Shown piece by piece: positions 11,146 to 22,799 of a stretch of DNA of 64,000 nucleotides. The notes beneath the pieces were generated by a model, which was not told the origin of the DNA, made no database searches, and saw nothing but the letters and a program-made list of their open reading frames with translations. The DNA lies in assembly GCA_963576735.1 (NCBI GenBank), contig OY755198.1, positions 9,224,535 through 9,288,534 of the forward strand, in the 5' to 3' direction. Each line of letters starts with the position of its first letter. Position 1 is the stretch's first letter. The position numbers were made by a program, and so were the translations under genes. The DNA comes from Bedellia somnulentella. Lineage: Eukaryota; Arthropoda; Insecta; Lepidoptera; Bedelliidae.

Positions 11146-11718
11146 TTCGGACCCGCGGCTGTCGAAATTTTTCTTTCCTTTATTCATCTTTTATATATTA
11201 GTAACTAGTGGATCGGCCCAGCTTCGCGCGGGTAGCGTTGTTTTTTAAATATCTTAGTTTTCTTTTTTCAGTCACAGCTCAAGCATTGTGAAAATTAGCG
11301 CAATGTTATAATTTCAATGTTTCTCTACCGATTTCTATAATGCTTTTTACATTGAATAGGTAATAGTGTAACCTTTTTTAAATTAGGGATGAATGAGAGT
11401 ATTATAAACGTAAGAGTAAACAAATATAATCAGAATGCTCCGAACTGCTAAGCTATCAGGAGTTACATGTGTTATTGTGAGTCAACCATAAAAGATAGAC
11501 ATATACTGTAACGAAAATTTTTTTAGAAAATTTTATGAAGAATATTTCCGTCATACATGATTTCTATGTAAGTTTAACCATTAAGGCTGCACACGCGACG
11601 GAAGCTTAAAAAATGGAGTAACTTCTCCCGTTTTCCCAAAATTTCCCAAAATTCCCCTTCACTACTCTGCTGAAAAGAATACTATAACTTGCCTAGGGGT
11701 ATGGAAAATAATTGTGCC

Positions 11719-13615
11719 AAGTTTCGTAAACGACGATTACGAAGAGTATGGCAAACATCACGTCACCCAAAAGACAAATCTGCCTATAATAAAGCAGCCA
11801 AACAGCTAAAGATCCTACTTGAAAACTCGGCTCAAGAGGAACAGAAGATGTTTCTCTCAAACTTATCTCCTCAAAATAAAGGTTAACTTTCTCTTTGGAA
11901 GGCCACAAACATCTCTGGCAAACCTCAGGTATCTTTTCCACCATTGCGATCTGAATCTTCCTGGGCGAGAACAGACTCTGAAAAGGCTGAAGTCTTTGCA
12001 GCCCATCTCACTACTGTATTCAAACCGAATCCCTCCAGTAGTCATGAAGAACCTGCTTCAATAGGTGAAATATTGAATCAAGATTTTCAACTATGCCCAC
12101 CTCTCCGAACAATTTCACCTAAAGAAGTAGGTGAAGAAATACGTCGCATGGATGCAAATAAGGCACCGGGTTACGATCTTATAACACCCAGAGTCCTTAA
12201 AGAACTCCCACGGAAATGCTTAACGTACCTGGCCAGTGTGTTTAATGCAATACTACGTGAATTTTATATCCTTCGTGTATAGAAGATCTCACAAATAATT
12301 CTGATCCACAAGTATGGCAAACCTCTTTATGAACCTACGTCTTTTAGACCTATAAGTCTTACTCCAGTTCTTTCCAAACTGTGGGAGAAGCTATTCCTAA
12401 CTCGATTATCCTGTGCTATGGAAGAGTGTCACATTGTACCATCGCATCAGTTTGGATTCAGGAAGTCGCACTCTACAGTGGAACAAATGCATAGAGTGTA
12501 CCACACCATTCGCCAATGCTTTGAAGCCAAGCTTTACTGCAGCGCAGCATTTTTGGATGTCCAACAAGCATTTGACAAAGTCTGGCATCGAGGTCTTCTA
12601 GTCAAGATTAAGGAACGGCTACCACATCCTTATTTTTGTATAATTAAATCCTACCTATCCGACCGTCAATTCTTCGTCAAACAGGGTGATGCAAGATCAA
12701 AGCTATACGACATAGAAGCAGGTGTTCCCCAAGGGTCCGTCTTGGGTCCCGTACTGTACAACATCTTCACCCATGATCTTCCAGTAACAGATGCTGTGAC
12801 GGTGGCTACTTATGCCGATGACATTGCTCTGTTATCGTCTGACTCAAACCCAGCAAAAGCTAGTGCCAATCTGCAAAGTCATTTAAATAGGGTACACTCC
12901 TGGATGTTAAATTGGCGAATACAGGCAAGTGCTTCGAAATCTGCTCATATCACCTTTACCCTGAAACAAGGTGACTGCTCACCGGTCAAACTAGGCACAG
13001 ATACCTTGCCCCATCCATACTGATTGCGTCGAATACCTTGGCTTCCACTTGGACAGAAGATTGACTTGGAAAAACCATATTAAAAAGAAAAGAGATGAGA
13101 TCAATACTAAGTTCAAATCACTCTATTGGCTATTAGGGAGAAATTCTGTTTTGTCAACAGACAATAAACTTCTAATATACAAAAGTATACTAAAGCCAAT
13201 CTGGACATACGGTGCTCAGTTATGGAGTACAGCTAGCAATAGCAACATTGTTTGCCTGCAACGGGTCCAAAATGCTATCCTGCGAACAATTGCCAAAGCT
13301 CCCTGGTTCGCAAGAAACGATGAGATCCACAGTTACCTTAACGTACCCACAGTAGCTGAAGAAATAACAGAGTTAAAAGCTAAATATACTGACCGACTAG
13401 TCGCACACCCAAATATTCTAGCAAACCAACTACTGGACACTTCTCGCTCTGTACGGCGACTGAAGAGGAAAGAGGTTTTGTGATAAAGAGTTTCAGAGGC
13501 AATATTCTCTGCTACACCCGCTACACTCTAAATGTCAAAACAATTCACTCCAATCATCCGCTTATGGTCCACCGACTGATTGCTGATTCAAAACACAAAA
13601 AAAAAGTTTCGTAAA
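11719..13615 (+). mobile_element. 5'-truncated jockey-like LINE with 12-bp TSD
   Basis: AAGTTTCGTAAA is duplicated at 11719-11730 and 13604-13615. The insert 11731-13603 ends in an A-rich tract. It lacks ORF1 and the endonuclease domain. Confidence 0.85.
11731..13486 (+). pseudogene. Jockey-clade LINE ORF2 remnant (reverse transcriptase)
   Basis: Broken frames together cover the linker (WQTSRHPKDK), fingers (DANKAPGYDLITP), palm (HQFGFRKSHSTVEQM, FLDVQQAFDKVWH, GVPQGSVLGP) and the catalytic ATYADDIALL motif near 12810-12840, then thumb and C-terminal parts (WTYGAQLW, LQRVQNAILR) to the stop near 13483. Frameshifts lie near 11880, 12280 and 13020. The motif order is that of jockey-group non-LTR reverse transcriptases. 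It cannot encode an active enzyme as it stands. Confidence 0.9.
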
Positions 13616-13803
13616 AATCCGTCGAGTAGTTTTTGTTTCCATAAGGAACATACAACCCGACAGGCAGACAGACAAAAAATTTACTGAATGCATTTTTGGC
13701 ATCAGTATCGATCACTAATCACCCCCTGATAGTTATTTTGAAAATATATTTCATGTACAGAATTGGCCTCTCTACAGATTTATTATAAGTAAGATAAGAT
13801 AGA

Positions 13804-14138
13804 TAATCCCCACATGAGGTTTTCATGTCAAAAGCATTCAAACAACCTATAGACAGATAACGCGCGTGCCACCCTATACTATATGTCTCTCGTTCGCACC
13901 GATTGATTGTGTTTCCATGTAAGTGTATGGTGATGTAACTAATGTAAACAAATCTGCTATCTCTTTCATTTTGTTCATCTTCGTTCCAAATTTCAGCAGC
14001 GAAAGTTTGATTGTCCACCTAGTTATAGGAGAATCCACTACACGTGGTATGTCCCCTACTATCACAACAAAACACATCAAGGCTACAACAAGCAGTTAAA
14101 AATTAGTTCCGCTATAGACCGCTGTGGCGCTGCATGAC
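13804..14138. other. Unit 1 terminal segment
   Basis: It begins with an R3 tail (CCCCACATGAGGTTTTCATG). The remainder matches 26300-26614. About 125 bp resemble 28110-28235 outside the array, so part of this is a dispersed repeat. Confidence 0.6.
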
Positions 14139-14249
14139 AAAACAGTTCCGTTTGAAATAGCAGAAATTACGGAAATGTTGACAAAACATGAAACAAGCTC
14201 GATATCAATAAGATACGACTAATTTGAGGTCTTCTATTTGGTAGAAAAT

Positions 14250-14661
14250 TACATACATATACTCACGGCTATGAATCCCCGGAAGGCGTAACCAGAGCCT
14301 AAAAAAAATTTCAGCCACCTTTGAAAGATGGCTGGTTTTTTATTGTAAAATGATGTTAATAACTTACTTACTTATACTCACGCCCATTGTTCCCATTGGG
14401 GTATGCAGAGACTATCGATCGCCACTTTGTACGATCCAGGCAAATCTCTTTTGCTACTGTTACCTTCATCATTCTTCTCATACATGCTCTTTTATTCTTC
14501 ATACTTCGGACGCCGGCCTTTTTGAGCACACACTCTATTTGGTCCAGGTGTGTCCTCCGTGTATATTAATAAATCACTTAAAAAAGCAACTACACCCTTA
14601 GTCGCCTCTTACGAACACCCCCGGGAAGAAATGTGGCAGCGCTTAAGCGGACACTACACAG
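14250..14661 (-). repeat. R1 interrupted by LINE tail
   Basis: This is the same R1 insertion as 112-312, here split by 14363-14565. Confidence 0.75.
14363..14565 (-). mobile_element. 3' end of a non-LTR LINE
   Basis: In antisense it encodes a C-terminus reading THLDQIECVLKKAGVRS, then TKWRSIVSAYPNGN, followed by GGGCGTGAGTATAAG and a simple-repeat tail. TTAATAA occurs on both sides. It is homologous to 40780-40985 and absent from unit 1. Confidence 0.75.
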
Positions 14662-14955
14662 CAGTATAAAATATTATGCAGTTTCAACTAAACATCGTAT
14701 ACTGTTAGCTTAGAAGAGGTTTTTAACCCATAGGTGTCGTAAGTGGCTACTAATTGTACAGTATTTAAAGTTGGAGTTGATGAAACAATATGAAAACCCA
14801 TCACAAAAGATTGTTTATGGAAACTACTTATCCTCTCTGAACTTTCAAAAGTTGCTTTCAAAATTTCATCTAAATTCAAACCAACCGAAGTAGAAAAACA
14901 GAAAAATGTATTAGTTGACGTCAATGAAACAAAGACACTAAACTATTTTTCAATA

Positions 14956-15174
14956 CATACATACATCAGTAAGGGGTAGCAAGAGCTAAGGAATTCTTCA
15001 GCCACTTTTGGAAAGTTGAGTGGAGAAAAGTTGGTAATATAATGGTTGTTGGTGATGGGTCTCCAACCGCATCGCCCAATAATCCCTTAAAAGCCCCAAT
15101 ACCGTTAGTCGCCTTTTACGTACACCCATCGGAAGAATTGGAGTAGTGCTATTCTAAACCGACACTATGCTGTA
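14956..15174 (-). repeat. R1
   Basis: Counterpart of 602-850, with a deletion at its end relative to unit 1. Confidence 0.75.
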
Positions 15175-15259
15175 TAATAATATTTTTGTTTTACGATCAC
15201 AAACCAGAAGAGGCTTTCAAAGTTCAGTCTCGTATGAAGAATAGAGCAAAGAGGTGAAG

Positions 15260-15318
15260 TATATAAGGTTAGAGTTTGGACGATTGTCATCAGTTCATTG
15301 CCTCCGCTGAAATATAAA
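15260..15318 (+). promoter_or_regulatory. Core promoter and exon 1 of the Gly-rich gene, copy 2
   Basis: TATATAAG is at 15260-15267 and TCAGT at 15290-15294, with the same 32-bp spacing as copy 1. The untranslated exon ends at 15318 before GTAAGT. Confidence 0.7.
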
Positions 15319-15672
15319 GTAAGTCTAGATTTTAATAGTCTTCACAAAGCTGCCTCGTGAGTATCTAAGTTATATTTACGTCTCACTTGGAAGCTATGTT
15401 GATAATGTAAACTTTCATACTTAGTTTTGACGCAAGTTTGTAGCGACATTAATTGGCATATACCACCTCCTACACTATTATATTATCAATTGGCAGGAAC
15501 TTGAAAATGTTTAAACCTCTGCCTGTAATCCATTTTTTTTGTTCCTCCACTTTGACAGACTTTAAATAATAAATACATATTTTTTCTGATTTAGTATTTT
15601 AGAAGCAGCCTAGAGAGGAGTGTGAGCAAACATTATTTATTAGAAATTTAACCATTCTCATAGTCATTCGCC

Positions 15673-18479
15673 ATGGGATACAGCAGTTTGGTCTTGTGTA
15701 AGTATTTTGATTTCTTTCACAAAAGTTTTATTACTAACTAGTGGATCGTCCCAGCTTCGCACGGGTAGCGTTGTTATTTTAAATATCTGAATTTATTTAA
15801 TTTATAGCACTCCCTAAACAGTGTAGTTTGGTGATTTTGAATGCGCTTTAATGAACAGTTCAGTATTTCCATTAAATAGCAAATTTTGGAATAAAACACT
15901 ATGAAGTATTTATAAAAATCTGAAAAATAAATCATTACATGATGTAGAATGCAACTACTGGCGCCATCTAGTATGTTATATATATAAATTAGTAAAGATT
16001 TGGTTTTGGTCACGGGCTTATTTTATGTATAATTTCGGTGTTTGTCTACCGATTTCTATGTTTTTTTTTTTGAATAGGTAATAATGTTACCTTTTTTAAA
16101 TTAGAGATGAGTGAGAGGTTTGCAAACGTAAGAGTAAACAAATATAATCAGAATGTTCCGAACTGCTAAGCTATCAGGAATTACACGTGTTATTGTGAGT
16201 CAACCGTAAAAGATAGTCATAAACTGTTAAGGATTTTTTTTAGATAATTTTATACAGAATTTTTCCGTGATACATGATTTCTATGTAAGTTTAACCATTA
16301 AGGCTGAACACGCGACGGAAGCTTAAAAAATGGAGTAACTTCTCCCGTTTTCCCAAAATTTCCCAAAATTCCCCTTTACTACTCTGCTGGAAAGTATACA
16401 AAAACCTGCGCAGGAGTATGAAGAATAATTGTACTAAGTTTCGTTAGAATCCGTCGAGTAGTTTTTGTTTCCATAAGGAACATACAAACCGACAGACAGA
16501 CAGACAGACAGACAAAAATTTTACTGATTGCATTTTTGGAATCAGTATCGATCCCTAATCATCACCTGATAGTTATTTTGAAAATATATTTCATGTACAG
16601 AATTGACCCCTCTACAGATTTATTATAAGTATAGATATAGAAGATAAATAAAGGAAAGAAAAAAATATTTTCCTTATTTATTAGTAATAATCCCCACATG
16701 AGGTTTTTATGAACGAAAACATTCTATAAGTTATATTGTTGTATAACATAACATAAACGTTCACGCCGAATATCCCCGAAGGGGTTGGCAGAGGTACTAA
16801 TACTTCGGAACATCACGTGACTTTGTCACCTGGTGTTCAGAGTACCCACGTTTTGCATGGACAGTGTACTCACGTGATAGGGGGCAGGCCTATCGCCGTT
16901 TTGTACTAATACACTGTCACATGACTAAGTACAACTCAGCCATGTGGGTTTCCTCACGATGTTTTCCCTCACCGTTAACAACCATGATAAATTAACCACA
17001 CATATGTCTTTTAAAAAGACAAATTGGTGTAGGCCCGACCCGGGATTTGAACACTAGTCGTTTGCACGATAACCGAGTGTTCTACCCACTGGGCTATCAC
17101 GGTTGTTGTATAAGTTTTACTATATTTATTCATTGATATGTGCCTATGCTATCACAAGTGCTTTTGATTGATATTTTTTGTAATTTTATAACTTAAAAAT
17201 AACAGTGTGTACGTCATTAGTTTTTTTTTAATATAAACTAAAATTGCCAGTGTCGGCTGAAAACCAGCGTGTCTCGGAACGGTCTGTGTCCCGTTCCAGG
17301 CACACATGCTGAGACGACACCCTTTTGGCAATGTTTATTTAATGTTTTTTTATTTATATTTTCTATCTTTGTGTTTTTATTATGTTTCATTCTGTTTTTG
17401 TGTGTGTGTGTGTGCGTGTGTGTGTAGGTTTTTACTTTTATTTTTTTATTGTATACGTTCAAACATCTTTTCCCCACTCAATTTTCCAAATGTGGCTGTG
17501 GAATTTCTAATTCCTTAGCTCTGGCTACCCCTTCTAGGGATTTATAGCCGTGAGTATATGTATGTATGTTCGTTTAAACAGTATCGATTGCACGTTTACA
17601 AAGGATCCCTTGGAAACCTGTTTCTTAAACTTAATAAATCCCATGCATATTAAATACTAGTGGATCGTCCCAGCTCCGCACGGGTAGCGTTGTTTTTTTA
17701 AATATCTGAGGTTTCTTTCTTCAGTCACTGCTCAAGCATTGTGAAATTCAGCGCAATGTTTTCAATTTATTAAATTTATAGCACTCCCTAAACAGTGTAG
17801 TTTGGTGATTTTAAATGCGCTTTGATGAACGGTTCAGTTTTTCCGTTTAATAGCAAATTTTTAAATAAAACGCTATGAAGTATTTATAACAATCTAAAAA
17901 ATAAATCATTACGTGTTGTAAGATGCAACTACTGGCGCCATCTAGTATGTTATATGTAAATTAGTAACGATTCGGTTTTTGTCACGGGCACAATGGCTTA
18001 TTTTATTTTATGTATAATTTCGGTATTTCTCTACCAATTTCTATGATTCTTTTTTTACTGAATAGGTAATAATGTTACCTCTTTTAAATTTGGGATAAGT
18101 GAGACGTTTACAAACGTAAGAGTAAGCAAATATAATCAGAATGATCCGAACTGCTAAGCTATCAGGAATTACACGTGTTATTGTGAGTCAACCGTAAAAG
18201 ATAGACATAATCTGCTGAGGATTTTTTTTTAGATAATTTTATGAAGAATATTTCCGTCACACATGATTTCTATGTAAGTTTAACCATTGAGGCTGCACAC
18301 GCGACGGAAGCTTAAAAAATGGAGTAACTTCTCCCGTTTTCCCCAAATTTCCCAAAATTCCCCTTTACTACTCTGCTGGAAAGTATACGAAAACCTGCGC
18401 AGGTGTATGAAGAATAATTGTACCAAGTTTCGTTAAAATCCGTCGAGTAGTTTTTGTTTCCATAAGGAACATACAAACC

Positions 18480-18525
<46 letters not shown>

Positions 18526-20522
18526 AATTTAACTGATTGCATTTTTGGCATCAGTATCGATCCCTAATCACCCCCTGATAGTTATTTTGAAAATATATTT
18601 CATGTACAGAATTGACCTCTCTACAGATTTATTATAAGTATAGATTATTTCATTTCTTTGTAGATTTGCTGGCAATAATAGCTGCGACCATAAGCTCACC
18701 GGCGCCGTGCGTAAGTACCGATGTTTTAAATGTTAGAAATTTTACTTTTTAACGTATTTAATAAAATCACTACAAAAATATCATTTATATGGTGTTTACT
18801 ACTATAAGATGCTGTATACTATTGTATTGTGAAATATGTCGTCCTGTATAATTTACCTTTCGGTACGACACGTTACTGGAAAAAAAAGGAAGAATTATTA
18901 AATTGAAAATAATCTAATAGACTAGGAACAGCGCTTTAGTTCATCAAGTAATGTTAGTCTCAGATCCCGCTCCATGGATCTGCAGGTATCTGTTTATTTG
19001 ATGAAACTACATTTTTATGAATGATAATTGTTAGTAGAATAGAGTACAGCAGAGTTGCCTATCAAAATTTGGCCTGTCTTAGGTTTGATTAAATATTTTA
19101 AAATTATATATAGATATTTTCTAAAAATGCATCTCTATGTTTTATCTACGCAGCGGGATCTTATACTATGTAGGGGTCTAAAATGTTTAACATAATCGCA
19201 AATAAATGATTATCGTAAATTTGCCGTCATCATTACAGCGCAAGAAATCACAAAATGTCGGGTAAAAAGATTCCTTTTGGGACTAAGTAACTAACAAATT
19301 AAATAAGAAATCCAGTTCCTTAATCGGCTTTTGTTAAACATTTGCCTATACATTATATTTTCGTCCACAGAACCCAAGCAGCCCCCACATCACTCCGGCC
19401 ACACCTTGCGCCCAGCCCTGCCACAGACCTGTACAAGTTATTCTTCTTAATGGAATTGAAACAGAATTACCTCAACTGATCCAAGAATTAAGTTGTTCTC
19501 ATTCAAAAGATGTTGCTGTAAGCTTCTACAGTTTCAACCGTGGTGCTAATTTCTTGGGCAACATCGTCACAGGCTACCGGGATCTCCTGAGAACACTTAA
19601 TGACCATGATTTCTTCTTCACTATCAATTCTAACCATAAGTTTACTACCGTGGTCGTCACTAAATTATGTAATCAACATAATATAGATTCGATTATAAGT
19701 TCCGTTAGAGGTTTATCTGACAATGTCAATAGTGCAGCTGTCTTCTACGGAACTTCTCCTAGATTTATTCCAACATCTAATGGTGGTTCTTTCGGTCACG
19801 TAAATGGGGATGGATCAACAAACTCTATCAGTGGTGGCAGATCATTGAACTTACTAAGCGGCAGTTCCTCTGGATATATCGGAGGAGAAGGATCAAGTGG
19901 CTTCTCTGGTATAAGAGGACTTGGCTACATTGGTAATGGATTAGGTTACCTAGAAGGCAGAGGTTCCAATGGCTATTTAAGTGGTAGAGGTTCAGCTAAT
20001 TTCATAAGTGGTGGTGGATCATCTGGTTATATTAGAGCAGGAGGCAAAAGCGGCTTTGGAGGAACAAACAGCTATTTTGACGGCGGCCATATAGCTGTCC
20101 TTACACCGTCACCATCATTCCCATTCTATGATTGTTTAAAACAAAATTCTGCACCAACATCAAGCTGCGACAATTTCTTCATTGTCAATACAGACCACCC
20201 CGGTCTATACCTGAAAGCTTTTTATAACACCAACAAGGTTTTAAGACAAAAAACGTCATATGAGGTCGATGAAGTTCTAACTCTCAACTTCATTCCCGTT
20301 GTAGAGAGTAATGGTCACAATGTCCAACATTTTGAAGACCTTGCAAAGCAATATGTCGCGAGACATTTCGAAGAACCTGTGGTGCTTAGAAATCCATCTA
20401 TTGACACCGTTCTGGTAGACCATGGTACCAATTACAACAGCAAAGTCATTATCTGGCCTGTCACTTGCGTTAAATCGCCAATGAATCATTGTTTGCCTGC
20501 ATGCAAACAACACTTATGGTAG
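15673..20522 (+). CDS. Secreted Gly/Ser/Tyr-rich repeat protein, copy 2
   Basis: Coding exons are 15673-15697, 18664-18710 and 19371-20522; exon 1 is about 15292-15318 and exon 2 starts at 15603. All splice sites are canonical and the frame is open, giving about 407 residues. Both globular ends match copy 1 closely. The central Gly-rich region is shorter by about 95 residues: one block between two GRGSN-YL motifs is missing, as expected from unequal exchange between internal repeats. The stop comes three codons early, so the protein ends QHLW instead of QHLWKLY. The poly(A) hexamer is TATAAA. Intron 2 holds two Helitrons and an R2 SINE, one Helitron ending 19 bp before exon 3. Function is unknown, and it may be a diverged or weakened paralogue. 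Confidence 0.78.
15738..16635 (-). mobile_element. Hel1 Helitron-like element
   Basis: It inserted between A15737 and T16636. Unit 1 shows the intact target at about 1735. It has the same TC...CTAG ends and a (GACA)n tract. No coding capacity. Confidence 0.85.
16736..17113 (-). repeat. R2 tRNA-derived SINE with 11-bp TSD
   Basis: TTGTTGTATAA is at 16736-16746 and 17103-17113, and occurs once in unit 1. In sense, R2 has box A (GATAGCTCAATGGGTAGAAC type), box B (GTTCAAATCCCGGGTC), a ~270-bp body and a (TATGT)n tail. This is a full-length copy. Confidence 0.9.
17248..17469 (+). repeat. Dispersed repeat with (GT)n microsatellite
   Basis: This is the uninterrupted counterpart of 1945-2010 plus 4643-4825. 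The GT tract is at about 17399-17426. Confidence 0.6.
17470..17573 (+). repeat. R1, 5'-truncated
   Basis: Counterpart of 4828-4922, ending (TATG)n. Confidence 0.7.
17657..18644 (-). mobile_element. Hel1 element next to a splice acceptor
   Basis: It lies between A17656 and T18645. Unit 1 reads TTAAATA|TTATTTATTTTC at 5001-5018, the exact empty site. A (GACA)n tract lies at 18480-18522. Its 5' end is 19 bp upstream of coding exon 18664-18710. Confidence 0.9.
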
Positions 20523-20590
20523 TTGTACTAAAGACAAAAACAGTTCTAGATTGTTTTACAAAAACCAAACTACAAGAGCGTGAAACTTCC

Positions 20591-20596
20591 TATAAA
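20591..20596 (+). terminator. Variant poly(A) signal TATAAA, gene copy 2
   Basis: It is in the position of the AATAAA of copy 1, changed by one base. It is a weak variant if used. Confidence 0.4.
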
Positions 20597-20879
20597 TAAT
20601 ATAAGCTATTTATTTTCTTCTTAGTTTCATATTTATGTTAATTTATTACCACATTATTTTAAAATGTATTTCGTGCAGCGTGCTTAGCACTTATAATTAA
20701 GAAACTGAATTAAGCATATAAATATATATTTTTATTGCCAAACCTTAACCCTTTTTGTTGCCCTATTATTTTTGAACTTTGCTACCTCTACATTACGTTA
20801 TTTATCACATTTCATACACGATAGCTCGTGTATGAAAAATTGGTTGAAATGAAAATGAACATATTATTTTTCTTACTTT

Positions 20880-20962
20880 ACTGCTGAGAATCGAACCTAA
20901 GAGCTCAGGATCGTGATTAGAATGATGTAATCGTTTGTTAGACCACCAAAGCACTTGTTATG
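20880..20962 (-). repeat. tRNA-like SINE head
   Basis: The reverse strand has CTTTGGTGGTCTAACAAACG and box B GGTTCGATTCTC. No clear body was found. Confidence 0.45.
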
Positions 20963-20977
20963 CCGACACATGGCCTC

Positions 20978-21229
20978 ATACATACATATACTCACGGCTA
21001 TAAATTCCTAGAAGGGGTAGCCAGAGCTAAGGAATTATAAATTGCTCAGCCTCTTTTGGAAATGTGAGTGGGGAAAAGATGGTAAAATAAAGGTGTTTAG
21101 TGATGGGTCTCCAATCGCATCGCCCAACAATCCCTTAAAAGCCCCAATACTGTTAGTCGCCTCTTACGTACACCCATCGGAAGAAATGGGGTAGTGCTAT
21201 TCTAAGCCGACACTACACATGGCCTCAGT
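20978..21229 (-). repeat. R1
   Basis: Near full-length antisense copy in the 1.35 kb present only in unit 2. Confidence 0.85.
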
Positions 21230-21511
21230 TGCGGACAAGCAGCATCAGCACCTCGTGTCAGCTCCGACTCTTCGGTCGGTGACAACCAGATCACGCCACC
21301 TGAACTGTGACCTAAAGCATAAAGCTTAAATATAGGTAGTTACAAGTAACAAAGGGCAATGTTGTTCTAACAGCGAACGCTATCGCGCTTAGGTTGGTTT
21401 GGTTTAGGCCTTAGAAATGTAACCTTTAATTAATAAACTCAATATAAGTTATTCTAGTTTCGTTTCGCACCCTCCGTGTGTGGTCCCAGTATATAATTCA
21501 TCATACATCAT

Positions 21512-21756
21512 ACATACACACGTATACTCACGGCTAAAATCCCTAGATGGGGTAGCCAGAGCTAAGGAATGAAAAATTTCTCAGCCACTTTTGGAAAGTT
21601 GAGTGGGGAAAAGATGGTAAAATAAAGGTTGTTGGTGATGGGTCTCCAACCGCATCGCCCAAAAATCCCTTTAAAGCCCCAATACCGTTAGTCGCCTCTT
21701 ACGTACACCCACCGGAAGAAATGGGGTAGTGCTATTCTAAGCCAACACTACACAGC
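21512..21756 (-). repeat. R1
   Basis: Near full-length antisense copy. Confidence 0.85.
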
Positions 21757-21910
21757 TAATTCACTTAATAAGACATGTTTAACCATAATCGTTTATTATG
21801 TACCTGTGTTTTTTGGGACGAAATTGGAATCACCTCTTCTGAAGCACAAAACAAATATAGAACCGTTCGTCATAAAACTAATACAACTTATCTATGAGAC
21901 TCAAGCCAAA

Positions 21911-22207
21911 AGCGTTTACCCCGTATATCCCCGAAGGGGTTGGCGGAGGTACTAATAATTTTGAACATCACGTGACATTGTCACTTGGTGTTCAGAGTAC
22001 CCACGTTTTTTTGTGATAGGGGGCCGGCCTATCGCCGTTGTGTACGAATACACTGTCACATGACTAAGTACACCTTGAACCACCTGATGAATTAACCACA
22101 TATATGACTTTCAGAAAAGACAAATTGATGTAGGCCCGACCCGGGATTTGAACTAACGCTTGTTGGTTTTGACGGACGGACGTTCTACCCATTGGACTAT
22201 CACGGTT
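21911..22207 (-). repeat. R2 SINE, diverged
   Basis: Body and tRNA-like head are present with internal deletions. The head matches the fragment at 7912-8015. Confidence 0.75.
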
Positions 22208-22327
22208 GTCTTTATTCATTAATGAGAATCCGAACAAATTAATTGTATACAGATTTTTATCAGTAAATTTATTATAGGTATATATGTCGCCATTATTGCA
22301 TGTATGTACAATATCTCACTCACAGCC

Positions 22328-22329
<2 letters not shown>

Positions 22330-22371
<42 letters not shown>
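22330..22371. repeat. (AT)n microsatellite
   Basis: About 40 bp of pure AT immediately precedes the Hel2 insertion. Confidence 0.9.
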
Positions 22372-22372
<1 letters not shown>

Positions 22373-22509
22373 TAGCTTTTTGCCCGCGACTACGTCCGCG
22401 TGTACATACATTTTTTGCATCCAGTTTACATCCAAAATACCAAAACACTATCTAACTACACTAACTTCTGTTCTTTGTATTTATATTCCCGTGGGCGTTG
22501 TAATAGATA

Positions 22510-22533
22510 TAAAGAAAGAAAGAAAGAAAGAAA
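22510..22533. repeat. (GAAA)n microsatellite
   Basis: Short GAAA repeat. Confidence 0.7.
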
Positions 22534-22671
22534 AACATTTATTCACAACTAAAGGTACACTTTAAACACACAACAGTAATCTTAAAACAATAAGCTTATA
22601 AACTACAAAATTAATCATTATTAAAACTAAACAAAAAGAACAAATAATAAAGAACATTGAGACTTTTTAAG

Positions 22672-22797
22672 TGATTATTGGGCGATGCAGTTGGACGGTT
22701 GGACGGACCCCATTCAACTTCAAAAAGTGGATAAAGAATTACTATCTCTGGAGCTGTGGCTACCCTTTTTTGGTATTTATAGCCGTTAGTATATTCT
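22672..22797 (+). repeat. R1, diverged and shortened
   Basis: The GGGCGATGCAGTTGGA segment and TATAGCCGT end are recognisable. Confidence 0.6.
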
Positions 22798-22799
22798 CA

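Larger units (their letters stand above)
11205..13803 (-). mobile_element. Hel1 element split by a LINE
   Basis: The antisense 3' end (A|CTAGTGGATCGGCCCAGC) is at 11205 and the 5' end is at 13803 (|TAATCCCC). Unit 2 has the uninterrupted A|T target at about 26283. The LINE at 11731-13603 interrupts it. Confidence 0.85.
1..14138. repeat. Tandem segmental duplication, unit 1
   Basis: The sequence at position 1 matches 14139 and again 26615, and the ~330 bp before 14139 match the ~330 bp before 26615, so the units are head-to-tail. Unit 1 contains gene copy 1. Unit-1-only insertions are the R3 chimera 1347-1496, the inverted-repeat element 2011-4642, R1 copies at 5168 and 5704, a Helitron at 8766-9714, an LTR at 9756-9915, a MITE at 10471-10911 and the LINE-split Helitron 11205-13803. 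The left edge is at the window boundary, so more units may lie upstream. Confidence 0.9.

Noticed and set aside
22284..22565. 93-codon frame with an Ile/Tyr run
   Set aside because: The run is the (AT)n microsatellite read in frame.
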